Shown here: piece by piece, positions 44,191-55,872 of the stretch
How positions within the stretch are numbered: position 1 is the first letter of the stretch
Layout: the number at the start of each line of letters is the position of its first letter
Assembly: GCA_039707655.1 (NCBI GenBank)
Contig: CM077664.1
Span: forward strand, 24,726,781 to 24,790,780
Direction of reading: 5' to 3'
Source of the DNA: Elymus sibiricus
Taxonomy: Eukaryota; Streptophyta; Magnoliopsida; Poales; Poaceae
DNA length: 64,000 nt
Made by a program: the position numbers and the translations under genes
The notes under the pieces: generated by a model
Told to the model about the DNA's origin: nothing
Database searches by the model: none
Seen by the model: the letters and a program-made list of their open reading frames with translations, nothing else

Positions 44191-46846
44191 AAGTTCATCA
44201 TTTTAGTTGACTTAATGCCACCGCTCATCCTGAATACTATTCATCATGCCATCGGACATGACTGCTTACAAGAACGAGTTGGCCGCGGCGGAGAACGAGA
44301 CCCAGCCTTGGGACGCTCGAGTGCCTCCGCCCAACCACTTTCCTACCAGACGCGATGGCTATTATGGGTGGTGATTTCCAAGCTAGGCCAAAAGCCTAAG
44401 CTTGGGGGAGTACATTACATTCATGTTCACACATTCATTCCAGTTGTAGGTGTTCATCCTTTTTCATTCGCTTTCTTCTTGTGTATTTGAAAAACTTTGA
44501 AAAATACAAAAAATATTTCTCTCTTCTTTTCGGTTTTTATTGCTTGTTTAATTAATTCGTAATAGTAAAAGAAAACCCAAAAAGATTTCTTGTTTCTTCT
44601 TTTGCTTGTTGGGAGCTTTCCCGTGTAAATAGTTTTTCTCATTTTTGTTTTTCTTCGTTAATTTGCTTTCTTCAGAGAAACTAAAAACTCCAAAAATATC
44701 TTAGTGTGTTTCTCTGAAATTCTTTCCTTTTTGTTGAGTCGTCGTAAGGAGAAGACCATGATGAAATTGTTGAGTGGCTCTCATATTAATTATTGTTGAT
44801 CTAACAAAGAGCCAATATTACCTTGTCTTCTCCTTTGAATAAAATGTTTGCTCCCTGGGTGTTTGTTTCATCTTAAACACTTGCTCCCTGGGTGTTTGTT
44901 TCATCGTCAAAGCGTGGTTCTTGCCACGCACAACTCTAATTTGTTTAGCCATGTTATGGACCAACTTCCCAGGATAAGGTCTTGGGCCCAAACCTACCTC
45001 TGTCGTACCATCAAATTCAGCTTTCATCTTTCAGTATGGGTGATCTTTCCGTAAGAACCTACGATGACGCAAATACACGGTTTTGTGCGAGTTGGGAAGA
45101 AATCTTTTCGCTGTCCTATCCATGCATGTGACACACCCTACATCTCCCCTTGTTTTCTGCCTCGATGTGTTGCCTAATGCCGGCATATCTTGAATGGTGT
45201 GCAGCAGCATCGCATGTAGATCGAAAAACTCCTTTTTGTAACTCTGTTTGCAGATTCCAGCTTAGTCCACGGCACTCTTGCAGTATTATTTTTTTCACAT
45301 CATTCGGTCGTGCAAGTCAAAGGCAATAATGACGATGATTCAATGAAGTGACTGTGGCAAAGAAAAGTTGGTATGAACTCTTCTTGTTTTTGTTTTTGTA
45401 AATATGTTTAACTCAGTATCCATGATTCAACATATTATGAGTAAACATGTTTGTGATGACAATTAGAGATTATAGCTGCACATGCCATGCTTAAGTAGTT
45501 AGGAGTGGATAATGATTTATCTTGGATGTCAACATGCATTAAAATGGTTATGATGTAGTATGTTAGTATGGTATCCTCCTCTGAATGTTTCAAGTGGCTT
45601 GACTTGGCACATGTTCACACATGTAGTTGATTCAAAACCAACATAGCCTCCACGATATTTATGTTCATGGTGTTTATATCCTACTCATACTAGTATTCAA
45701 TGTTAAATATTCGAAATGCATGATTATGACTATTCTCGCTTTCTAGTTGGTCGCTTCTCAATCTATTTGCTAGCCTTCGCCTGTACTAAGCGGGAATACT
45801 GCTTGTGCATCCAAATCCTTAAAACCAAATTTGTTCCAGATGAGTCCAGCATATCTACCTATATGCGGTATTACTCTGCCCTTCCAAGTAAATTTGCATG
45901 TGCCACCTCTAATCCTTCAAATAATCATTTGTTTTGTGTGCCCGTACCGCTCATGGAGCGACAGTGGGCGGTCAATATCTTCCATGCTAAGCGGGTTATT
46001 CTCATCATGGGTGTTTATTCACTTGTCATTGTACGAGAGAGGCTGGTAATTGGGATGTCCAGCCCTGTAATCAAAATAAAGAAAAATATAATGAAACAAA
46101 CTCACCCGGAAAGTTGTTGGTATGAAGGGCACCCGTGAATTCGGCTAGCCATGGCTTGTGTTTGAATGGTTGAGGGGGAGTAAACTTTACCTTTCCGCTT
46201 GGGAACCGCCGATAATGTGTTTAGCATGGAAGATATTGAAAATCCTCGGTCGTGACGTTGATAGGAAAAGTACACCTCTCAAAATGTATTCATCTCTGAT
46301 TCAAAGGTTCAAGCTCTGGCACCTCTGCAAATCTCTTCTTCCCTCTGCGAAGGGCCTATCTATTTACTTTTATTGTTGAGTCATCACCTTCTCAAATAAA
46401 GCACCAGTCCTGAAAGCGCTATTGTCATTCTTATGCATTGAGAATGGTTAATATTGCGTGCATCATGACTGGATTTTTCTACCATAAATTACAATGTTTA
46501 GTCTCTGCTTGAACTTTGGAGGTGCTCTGCATTTATGTTTTGCGGTCTCAGAAGGGGCTAGCGAGTTACCATGTTACCATATTATATCATGATTGTTTTG
46601 ACAAATTGTTGGCATTTGAGATATGTTATTATTGCTTGCTATTTGATAATGCCATTGATATGAGTAAATGTGATTTCTAAGTGTTCATTTGCATGGTTAG
46701 TTCATGATCTTTGCTGAAAACTTGGGTTCTATTTAAGCTTATATACGGATACAAGAACAAAAGAGTTCGTACAAGTTTTTCTTTATCACTTTCAGTTTGT
46801 CAACTGAATTGCTTGAGGACAAGCAATGTATTAAGCTTGGGGGAGT
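44191..46846 (+). mobile_element. Internal region of a 5'-truncated LTR element
   Basis: No protein domain is seen. GCCTAAGCTTGGGGGAG at 44395-44411 and AAGCTTGGGGGAG at 46833-46845 are the same polypurine-like motif. The second directly precedes the 3' LTR. The 5' LTR and gag-pol are missing. A CACTA transposase fragment is embedded at 44845-45241. Confidence 0.6.
44845..45241 (-). pseudogene. Second copy of part of the CACTA-1 TNP2 gene
   Basis: 44871-45241 matches 41148-41518 with about nine differences (about 97%) in the same orientation. It encodes MKAEFDGTTEVGLGPRPYPG and the upstream block with CMDRTAKR. A further 26-base piece (TTGCTCCCTGGGTGTTTGTT...) is repeated in tandem at 44845-44871. 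The patch sits in LTR-element sequence on both sides without a target duplication that I can see. Confidence 0.85.
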
Positions 46847-48248
46847 TGATACATCTCTGTCGTATCTACTTTTCCAAACACTTTTTCTTTTATTTTGGAC
46901 TCTAATTTGCATGATTTGAATGAAACTAACGCGGACTGACGCTGTTTTCAGCAGAACTACCATGCTGTTGCTTTTTGTGCAGAAATAAAAGTTCTCGGAA
47001 TTGGACAAAACTTTTTAGAGATTTTTTATGGAATATATAAAAAATATTTGAGCAAGTAACCACCGGAGGGAGGCAACAGGGCGCGGCAACCCCCCCTGGG
47101 CGCGCCCTGTTACCTTGTGGGGCCCACGTGGCTTCGCTAACCCTAATCTCAAGCCTATAAATTCTTTTTCCTCGAGAAAAAATAAGAGAAGAAGTTTCAT
47201 CGCGTTTTACGATACAGAGCCGCCGCCACCTCCTGTTCTTCATCGGGAGGGCTGATTTGGAGTCCGTTCGGGACTCCGGAGAGGGGGATTCGTCGCCATT
47301 ATCATCACCAACCCTTCTTCATCACCAATTTCATGATGCTCACCACCGGGAGTGAGTAATTCCTTCGTATGCTTGCTGGACGGTGATGGAGTTGGATGAT
47401 ATTTGTCATCTAATCGAGTCAATTTGTTAGGGCTTGATCACTAGTATCCACTATGTTCTGAGATTGATGTTGCTATGACTTTGCTATGCTTAATGCTTGT
47501 CACTAGGGCCCGAGTGCCATGATTTCAGATCTGAACCCTTTATGTTTTCATGAATATATTTGAGTTCTTGATCCTATCTTGCAAGTTGTATGCACCTATT
47601 ACGTGTTATGATCCACATAACCCAAAGTGACAATAGTTGGGATTCTTTCCGATGATGACCGTAGTTTGAGGAGTTCATATATTCACCATGTGATAATGCT
47701 TTGTTCCGGTTCTCTATTAAAAGGAGGCCTTAATATTCCTTAATTTCCATATGGACCCCGCTGCCACGGGAGGGTAGGACAAAGGATGTCATGCAAGTTC
47801 TTATTATAAGCACGTATGACTATATACGAAATACATGCCTACATTACATTGATGAATTGGATCTATTATGTATTGCTCTAGGTTGTGACTGTTACATGAT
47901 GAATATCATCCAACACAAATATCCATCACTGATCCAATGCCTACGCTTTTTGCATATTGATCTTTGCTAAGTTACTTTTGTTGTTGCTGTTGTTACAATC
48001 ACTACAAAATTGTTGCTGTTACTATTACCGTTACTATTGCTACTGCTACTACTGCTATCAAAACTATCATACTACTGTGCTACTAAACACTTTGCTGCAG
48101 ATATTTAGTTCTCCAGGTGTGGTTGAATTGACAACTCAACTGCTAATACTTGCAAATATTCTTTGGCTTCCCTTGTGTCGAATCAATAAATTTGGGTGAA
48201 ATACTACCCTCGAAGACTGCCGCGATCCCCTATACTTGTGGGTTATCA
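46847..48248 (+). repeat. 3' LTR of truncated element
   Basis: It starts TGATACATCTCTG after the polypurine tract GCTTGGGGGAGT and ends GGGTTATCA at 48248. It is 1402 bp. The ends resemble those of the element at 32987-40401, so the families are related. A CTACTACTGCTA-rich microsatellite-like stretch lies at 47960-48085. The matching 5' LTR is not in the window. Confidence 0.8.
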
Positions 48249-49140
48249 GTAGCCGACTTTGATGCCTCCTTTGGTGTACCGCAGAGTTCTCGTTTTGATG
48301 GAAACTAAGATGAAGCGCCTCTGCCTTCAAGCGCTCGGTTTCGCTAAGGATGTGGGCCTGTGTCTCTGCCATGCGAATATTTTCTGCATTAATATCCTCT
48401 TGGATCTTGGCCATCTGCTCACGAAGCTTCGCAATCTCTGCGTTACGTTCGGCCACGTTCTCTGTGGTGACTGGAGCTGCCAAGAGAGTGCCCAGAGTAC
48501 TCATCATCTCTGCAAGCGCCTGAGCTAGCGTTTGGCCTCAACAGGCCACTTCGGAAGCCGCCACCGAGGTACCAGCCACCACTGCGGCGCCAGCCGCCGT
48601 GGAATTCTGAGCTAGCGTAGTCCTAGCCGTGTTCTGATTCCCCGCCATATAGACGGACGCGCAGCGAGGTGGCTCGAAAACCTCCGAATCGATCTCGTCA
48701 TCGTAGTAGCCCCCCAGCCTGTCATCGAAAAGCGGAAGAATTGGCTCGGTGTCTCCAATCGAGGACTCGCCATCTGAGTTGACCAGCATGTCACCGCCAG
48801 ACGTGAAACCACCTGACAGGTCGATTCCATGAGTGAAACCGACGAAGGCGTGGATCCGGCCGGGTCTTGCCGGGCCGGATCTGGTGCGGCGCACCAACTC
48901 GACGGGTTCGGAGATGATGTCCGGCGCGGGACCAGATTCGCCAATCATGCCGATGAAGACGTGGATCTTGCCGAAGGAGACCCGGTATCCGTACTCGATT
49001 GAGTCGGCCTCGGGACCCCAGCCTGAGTCAACGATGTAGAGCTTGCCGCGACGACTCTTCGTCATCCGGCCGATCACATATGCCTCGATCCCTGGGAGAG
49101 CGCCCTTCAAGAACTCAACACCACCGTGCGGCGGCCCCAT
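48249..49140 (-). pseudogene. 5' coding end of a minus-strand Gypsy element
   Basis: One minus-strand frame runs from the PBS region leftwards to 48249, with a single TGA at 48538-48540 (CGA expected). It includes SVYMAGNQNTARTTLAQN, which looks like the gag start. A helical stretch follows (ERNAEIAKLREQMAKIQEDI), typical of the N-terminal part of Tat/Gypsy gag. The upstream part of the frame (GKLYIVDSGWGPEADSIEYG) lies in the leader and may not be translated. Everything beyond 48249 is replaced by the LTR ending at 48248. Confidence 0.65.
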
Positions 49141-49422
49141 GGTGGGCGCCAACTGTCGTGGTTTTGTCACGGTAGATGTCCTTGTGAAAGGACTAAGTCT
49201 TGAGGCCATCGCAAATAGGTGGTTGCTTGAACGGGGTTTATCGGGAACGAAGGACACGAGTTTACCCAGGTTTGGCCCCTCACGGTGGAGGTAAAAGCCT
49301 ACTCCTGCTTGATTGATATTGATGATGATCTTGATTACAAGGATGTGGATTCGCTAATCTAGCTTTAGAGAGATTGCAACCTAACTTTTTGGCCTAGGAG
49401 CTCCCCTTTATATAACAGGTTG
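49141..49422 (-). repeat. PBS and truncated 5' LTR of the minus-strand Gypsy
   Basis: On the minus strand the LTR ends CCACGACA at 49155 and is followed by the PBS-like GTTGGCGCCCACCA (49154-49141). A TATA box (TTATATAAAGG on the minus strand) is at about 49405-49415. The LTR is cut at 49422 by the CACTA-2 terminus. Confidence 0.7.
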
Positions 49423-49690
49423 CACTAGTAGAAAACAGGGCTTTGGTCCTGGCCAGATCAGAGCATTAGTCCCGGTCATGTTACGAACCGGGACTAATGG
49501 GAGCATCAGTCCCGGTTCGAGAGGCTAGGACGCCGGCCGGGCCTCGGCAGGCATCAGTCCCGGTTCGGCTGGGACCTTTAGTCCCGGTTCCAGACACCAA
49601 CCGGGACTAAAGGGGTTGCTGCCCTTTAGTCCCGGTTGGTGTCTGGAACCGGGACTAAAGGGTAGGCCATTAGTCCCGGTTTTAGACACA
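49423..49690. repeat. CACTA-2 terminal and subterminal repeats
   Basis: After the terminal repeat, at least eight TAGTCCCGGTT / AACCGGGACTA blocks alternate in orientation. 49576-49612 and 49624-49660 are perfect 37-base inverted copies with an 11-base spacer, giving a large cruciform-forming palindrome. Such repeats bind the element-encoded TNPA-type protein in En/Spm; that role is by analogy. Confidence 0.9.
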
Positions 49691-49710
49691 AACCGGGACT
49701 AAAGTTTTGC

Positions 49711-49720
49711 CTATATATAT
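49711..49720 (+). promoter_or_regulatory. TATA box of CACTA-2 transposase transcript
   Basis: CTATATATAT lies just after the subterminal repeats and is followed by a C-rich leader. Exon-like pieces follow: a GC-rich one ends ACCACCATG|GTGAGC at about 50186. The transposase ATG follows an AG acceptor at 50969-50970. Confidence 0.5.
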
Positions 49721-50449
49721 CCACGCCCCGCCCCCCCCCATCTCCACTGTTTTTTGGCCGTGGAAGGGTGGAGGTGTGGGCTACTCTGTTTTTTGCCTAT
49801 ATATGCACATGATGTGTTCGATGAAATGCCAGAGCCACACTTAAGCTTTGTCCTCTGTTCTTCCTCCAAGCTCGACCTCCAAGCTCCATTTTCCCCAAGA
49901 TTTTTCTAGGTTTGGCGGTGCACCAACTATCCACTTGTTCTAAAAAGGTTAGCAACATCATCCTTTCATCTCTCACTGCTAGTTTAGCTCATTTCAAATG
50001 CTCTAGAAGTAGTGTGGTTTGTGGGTTTTAGTGGAGGAGTGTATGTGTGAGTTTATTTGATTTAGATGCACAATTTGAGCTCAAATTAACTTCTTAGTTT
50101 GCACATGTGTAGGGTGCCGTCCCGTCCCCATCCCCGTCCTCACCGCCGTTGATCGCCCGCGCCGATCTGGTCGCCGGCACCACCATGGTGAGCCTATTGT
50201 TCTTATCTTTTTTTTAAAGATAAAATTCTTACTTGTATGATTTATATAGCTCCTTGTATAATTTTCTTACTTGTATTATTATTTGTTATTATATAGTGCC
50301 ATGGTTTTGGTATCCGCCTCCGTCGGCTCTCGTCCGGTCTATGATTCGGATGTGGTATATTATCTTTTATAACTATTTGTTTCATTTAGTGTTTATGACA
50401 ATTATGCCGACCAACTTGACATAGATGTCTTTATCTAGGAGGTATGTGA

Positions 50450-50743
50450 ACCGGAAATTCCAACCAACATCTTGTCGAGAGGTTAAATTTAGTTGAAAAA
50501 GAAAATAATTATTTGGGAGAAAAATTGAAAAGAGTTGAAGAAGAGAAGATGAAATTGGAGTTGCATGTTGCCGATGTCGTCGATCTACACAAGATCCAGA
50601 TGGATGCAATGCGCTTGAAGATTAGAAAGATTAGAAAATATGCCATTGATAATGAGGCTTGGTATCATTATGCTGTTGGATCAATTGTTACCTTAGTTGC
50701 GATTTTGATCGCATTTGTTGTTGCATTTAAATGTTTTACATAG
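50450..50743 (+). CDS. Small coiled-coil membrane protein of CACTA-2 (partial)
   Basis: The frame opens after a TGA at 50447 and ends at a TAG at 50743. It has a charged helical N-terminus (EKLKRVEEEKMKLELHVADV, then MRLKIRKIRKYAID) with heptad-like spacing. A single hydrophobic segment of about 20 residues follows (AVGSIVTLVAILIAFVVAF), ending KCFT. There is no in-frame ATG before MDAM, and an AG acceptor sits at 50438-50439, so the start is probably in an upstream exon and one frameshift is possible. It lies between the promoter and the TNP2 gene. I recall similar frames upstream of TNP2 in other Triticeae CACTA elements. A tail-anchored membrane protein is predicted from sequence; its role is unknown. 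Confidence 0.5.
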   Translation, partial: TGNSNQHLVERLNLVEKENNYLGEKLKRVEEEKMKLELHVADVVDLHKIQMDAMRLKIRKIRKYAIDNEAWYHYAVGSIVTLVAILIAFVVAFKCFT

Positions 50744-50970
50744 TTGTATGTTAGTTTCAATGTATGTTTTAATTAGATGCTCTAGAGAGCTGTATGTTGT
50801 TCTATGAGAACTATTTATGAACTTTATGTATTTATTTTTTCAGTAATAACATTTGATCACTACTGTACTTTGGTTTTAATGTGATGATGAACTTGTATTA
50901 ATTTGGTCATTTCTCTATTCATGATGTTCTGTAATGGTTTTTGATATACTTAATTATATAATGCACGCAG

Positions 50971-53900
50971 ATGAACCGGCAATGGATGTACGGTGACCGA
51001 CGCACCTCCGACTACATTACGGGCCTGCATAATTTTCTTGATGTGGCTAAGGCAAACAAGCAGAATGGTTTTATGTATTGTCTATGTACTGTCTGTGAGA
51101 ATACGAAGGATTACTCTTCCTCGAAAACCCTTCACTTCCACCTGCTTGAGAAGGGTTTCATGCCCCACTATAATGTTTGTACCAAGCACGGAGAAAGAGG
51201 GGTTATGATGGAAGACAACGAAGAAGAAGAGGATGATGACAACTATCATATGTTCCCTGAATACGGTGATACTGCAACGGGGGAAGCTGAAGATCAAGAG
51301 GCACCAGATGTGCCCGATGATGATCTTCGCCGGGTCATTGTTGATGCACAGAGAGGAAGCGAAAGTGAAAGGGAGAAGTTGAAGTTCGATCGCATGTAAG
51401 AGGATCACAAAAAAGGGTTGTACCCAAATTGCGAAGATGGCAACACAAAGCTCGGTACCACACTGGAATTGCTGCAATGGAAGGCAGAGAATGGTTTATC
51501 CGACAAGGGATTTGGGAAGCTACTGAAAATAATGAAGAAGAAGCTTCCAAAGGATAACGAATTGCCTGACAGTACATACGAAGCAAAGAAGGTTCTCTGC
51601 CCTCTAGGATTAGAGGTGCAGAAGATACATGCATGCCCTAATGACTGCATCCTCTACCGCGGTGAGGAGTACAAGAATTTGAATGCATGCCCGGTATGCG
51701 GTGCATTGCGGTATAAGATCAGACGAGATGACCCTAGTGATGTTGAGGGCGAGCGCCCCAGGAAGAGGGTTCCTGCCAAGGTGATGTGGTATGCTCCTAT
51801 AATACCATGGTTGAAACGTCTGTTCAGAAACAAAGAGCATGCCAAGTTGTTGCGATGGCACAAAGAAGACTGTAAGAAAGACGGGAAGTTGAGAGTACCC
51901 GCTGATGGGTCGCAGTGGAGAAAAATCGAGAGAAAGTGGCCGGACTTTGCAGGGGACGCAAGGAACTTATGGTTTGGTATAAGTGCAGATGGCATTAATC
52001 CTTTTGGGGAGCAGAGCAGCAATCATAGCACCTGGCCTGTGACTCTATGTATCTATAACCTTCCTCCTTGGTTGTGCATGAAGCGGAAGTTCATTATGAT
52101 GCCAGTGCTCATCCAAGGCCCTAAGCAACCCGGCAACTGCATTGATGTGTACCTAAGGCCATTAGTTGAAGAACTTTTACAGCTGTGGGACATAAAAGGT
52201 GTACGTGTGTGGGATGAGCACAAACAGCAGGAATTTGACCTACGAGCATTGCTGTTTGTAACAATCAATGATTGGCCTGCTCTTAGTAACCTTTCAGGAC
52301 AGACAAACAAGGGATACCACGCATGCACACACTGTTTAGATGAGACCGAAAGTATATATTTGGATAAATGTAAAAAGAATGTGTACCTGGGACATCGTCG
52401 ATTTCTTCCGACCAAGCATGCCTTAAGAAAGAAAGGCAAGCATTTCAAAGGTGAGGCAGATCACCGGAAGAAGCCTGTCCTCCGTACTGGTGATGATATA
52501 CTTGATATGGTCAAGGATTTACAAGTAATCTTTGGAAAGGGTCCTGGCGGACAATCTGTTCCGAATGACACTGACGGACACGCACCCATGTGGAAGAAGA
52601 AATCCATATTTTGGGACCTACCCTATTGGAAAGACCTAGAGGTCCACTCTGCAATCGACATGATGCACGTGATGAAGAATCTTTGCGTGAACCTGCTAGG
52701 CTTCTTGGGTGTGTATGGGAAGACCAAAGATACACCGGAGGCACGGGAGGACCAGCAACGTATGAACGAAAAAGACGGCATGCATCCAAAGCAGTATCAA
52801 GGTCCTGCCAGCTACGCTCTTACCAAAGCAGAGAAGGAAATCTTTTTTGAATGCCTGGTCAGTATCAAGGTCCCGTCCGGCTTCTCGTCGAATATAAAGG
52901 GAATAATAAATATGGCAGAGAAAAAATTCCAGAACCTAAAGTCTCATGACTGCCACATGATTATGACGCAACTGCTTCCGGTTGCATTGAGGGGGCTTCT
53001 ACCAGAAAATGTTCGATTAGCCATTGTGAAGCTATGTGCATTCCACAATGCAATTTCTCAGAAGGTAATCGATCCAGAAATCCTACCAAGGTTACAGAAT
53101 GATTTGGTCCAATGTCTTGTCAGTTTCGAGTTGGTGTTCCCACCATCCTTCTTCAATATTATGACGCACGTCCTAGTTCACCTAGTCAACGAGATTGCAA
53201 TTCTGGGTCCTGTATTTCTACACAATATGTTCCCCTTTGAGAGGTTCATGGGAGTCTTAAAGAAATATGTTCGTAACCATGCTTGGCCAGAAGGAAGCAT
53301 CTCCACGGGCCATCAAACAGAGGAGGTCATTGAGTTTTGTGTTGACTTTATTCCTGACCTTAAGCCGATTGGTGTTCCTGAATCGCGGCATGAGGGGAGA
53401 CTGGGTGGAAAAGGCACGCTAGGACCGAACTCAATAATATGTACGGACGGGCATTCTTGGGCGCAAGCACACTACACAGTTCTACAGAATTCTACCTTGG
53501 TGGCCCCGTATATCAATGAACACAATAATATTCTACGCTCCGAACACCCGGAGCAGTCTGACGACTGGATTACACATGAACACATGGGGACTTTCGGCGG
53601 TTGGTTGCAAACACATCTCATGGGTAACACCACTGTTGGAGATGAGCTGTACTTGTTGGCCAGGACACCATCTTTGACGGTATTGACTTTCCAAGGGTAC
53701 GAGATAAATGGGAATACATTTTACATGATCGCCCAAGATAAAAAGAGCACCAACCAAAACAGTGGTGTCCGCTTTGATGCAGCAAACACCAATAGGGAAA
53801 AGGACACATATTATGGTTACATAGAGGACATATGGGAACTTGACTATGGACGTGATTTTAAGGTCCCTTTGTTTCGGTGCAAATGGGTCAATCTGTCAGG

Positions 53901-54273
53901 AGGCGGGGTACAGGTAGACCCGCAGTACGGAATGACAACAGTGGATCTCAACAATCTTGGGTACACAGACGAACCATTCGTCCTAGCCAATGATGTGGCG
54001 TAGGTTTTCTATGTGAAGGGCATGACTACCAAACCGAGAAAAAGAAAAGATAAGGAAGCGAACACATCATACGATGAGCCAATGCGCCACATAGTTCTTT
54101 CAGGGAAAAGAAACATCTTGGGAGTGGAGGACAAGACAGACATGTCAGAAGATTATGAAAAGTTTCATGAAATTTCTCCGTTCAGAGTGAAGACTGACCC
54201 AAGCATCCTATTAAATGATGAAGATTATCCATGGTTACGGCGCAATAAGCAAGGGAAACACGCGAAGAAATAG
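50971..54273 (+). pseudogene. CACTA-2 TNP2 transposase with two in-frame stops
   Basis: A single frame of about 1100 codons is interrupted only by TAA at 51397-51399 and TAG at 54001-54003. Residues 1-75 form the transposase-associated domain (WMYGDRRTSDYITGLHNFL, CLCTVC). The TNP2/Transposase_21 core spans about residues 150-600 (QKIHACPNDCILYRGEEYKN, ADGINPFGEQSSNHSTWPV, IFWDLPYWKDLEVHSAIDMM). A DUF4218-like block lies at about 655-790 (SHDCHMIMTQLLPVALRG, GPVFLHNMFPFERFMGVLKK). A DUF4216-like block lies at about 930-975 (YYGYIEDIWELDY). The tail after 54003 (TKPRKRKDKEANTSYDEPMR) matches the usual C-terminal end. It would excise and reinsert CACTA elements in the nucleus. The near-intact frame suggests recent activity. 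Confidence 0.92.
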
Positions 54274-54799
54274 TTTTATACCCCAAGATCCCACTCTGGG
54301 ATGTGACCGGCTTCACCGCCATCACTTTCTCTCTAGTGTGAGTTTCCGGACTTATAGCTGGAAAGTGCCACTTCGGACAAACCGGAGGGAATCTTTGTAA
54401 GAGCTAGCTAGGGCATTTTGGCATTTGAAACATGATTTTAGAATAATTATTTATTAAGTTATGAAATTTCAATTATTCATATCCTTTTAGTATTTTAATT
54501 ATACAGAGGAGTTAATCAATGCAATTATGTCCAAACAAAATATGAATGTCTTCTGAGCACCGGTTGGTTGCTCAATATTTTCAAAAACATATTGACAAAC
54601 CACCACCTGATGTGTCAAAGAATAAAGTTATATAAAATTCTAGTTATGATCAACCAAAACAGAACTATAATATTCTTCAATAGCAAAAAGAATCAACTAA
54701 AAAGATTTTATAAAACTCTAGTTATGATCAAAATAATATTAACTTAAAATTATATAAAAATGAGGTACATACCTCCGACTTTACCTCAAGCCTGCTCCT
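54274..54799 (+). other. AT-rich 3' flank of TNP2
   Basis: No gene or clear motif is seen. It probably holds the 3' untranslated region of the transposase transcript. Confidence 0.5.
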
Positions 54800-55452
54800 C
54801 TCTATAAAATTAACATAACATATGCAAAAAATAAAAAATAAAATTGACATAACATATGCAAAAAATAACATAAAAAATAAAAAAACATAACATATGCAAA
54901 AAATTAAAATTGCCATAACAAAAAAAATAAAAAGACATAACATATGCAAAAAATTAAAATTGCCATAACATAAAAAATAAAAAGACATAACATGTGCCAT
55001 ATATTTCGTAGTGGTTATGAAAGAATATTAAAATTGACATAACATATGCAAAAAATAACATAAAAAATAAAAAAACATAACATATGCAAAAAATTAAAAT
55101 TGCCATAACATAAAAAAATAAAAAGACATAACATATGCAAAAAATTAAAATTGCCATAACATAAAAAATAAAAAGACATAACATGTGCCATATATTTTAT
55201 AGTGGTTGTGAAAGAATATTAAAATTGACATAACATATGCAAAAAAAACATAAAAAAAAACATAACATATGCAAAAAATTAAAATTGCCATAACATAAAA
55301 AATAACATAAAAAATAAAAAGGACATAACATGTGCCATATATTTTATAGTGGTTATGAAAGAATATTAAAATTGACTTAACATATGCAAAAAATAACATA
55401 AAAAATAAAAAAACATAATATATGCAAAAAATAACATAAAAAATAAAAAAAT
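54800..55452. repeat. AT-rich minisatellite within CACTA-2
   Basis: Units combine CATAACATATGCAAAAAAT, AAAATTGCCATAACATAAAA and the block ATGTGCCATATATTT plus AGTGGTTATGAAAGAATATT. That last block recurs near 54993, 55185 and 55334, so higher-order units are about 150-190 bp. Long hydrophobic frames on the minus strand are artefacts of this composition. Confidence 0.85.
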
Positions 55453-55693
55453 GCCCGCCTACTAGTAGACACCACGGCCTGCATACGACTAGAAACCCAT
55501 CTATATATGGGCCAGGATGCAGGCCCGCGGGGCTAGTAGGCCCAACAGGGCAGAGGTTAGGCAATTAACTGCCTGCTTTAGAGAGGAGCTTGGGAGAGAG
55601 ATCGCAGCCGCGTATATAAACTGCTGCGAGCGCCTCTCGCTTGGCGAGGTGGGACTAAACTCCCACCGCCCCTCAGCTGTGCCAGGACCAGCC

Positions 55694-55872
55694 CTTTAGT
55701 CCCGGTTGGTGGCTCCAACCGGGACTAAAGGCCCAAAGGTGAATTTCACTTCGCGCCCTTTGGACTGGTGAAATTCACCTTTAGCCCCGGTTGGTGGCTC
55801 GGACCGGGACTAAAGGGGGGCCTTTAGTCCCGGTTGGAGTCACCAACTGGGACTAAAGGGTTGGGTATATAA
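55694..55872. repeat. Internal subterminal-type repeats and second TATA box
   Basis: Two inverted pairs of TTTAGTCCCGGTTGG and CCAACCGGGACTAAA type occur at 55694-55860. GTATATAA follows at 55865-55872. The layout copies that of 49460-49720 and probably marks the promoter of the second gene or the start of another, partly deleted CACTA copy. Confidence 0.75.

Noticed and set aside
40402..54273. CACTA transposases as intact host genes
   Set aside because: They carry TNP2-type blocks, lie next to CACTA termini or subterminal repeats and have nonsense changes.
54728..55564. Hydrophobic minus-strand frames that look like membrane proteins
   Set aside because: They arise from the AT-rich minisatellite. 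Residues follow the repeat unit and no start or promoter context fits.
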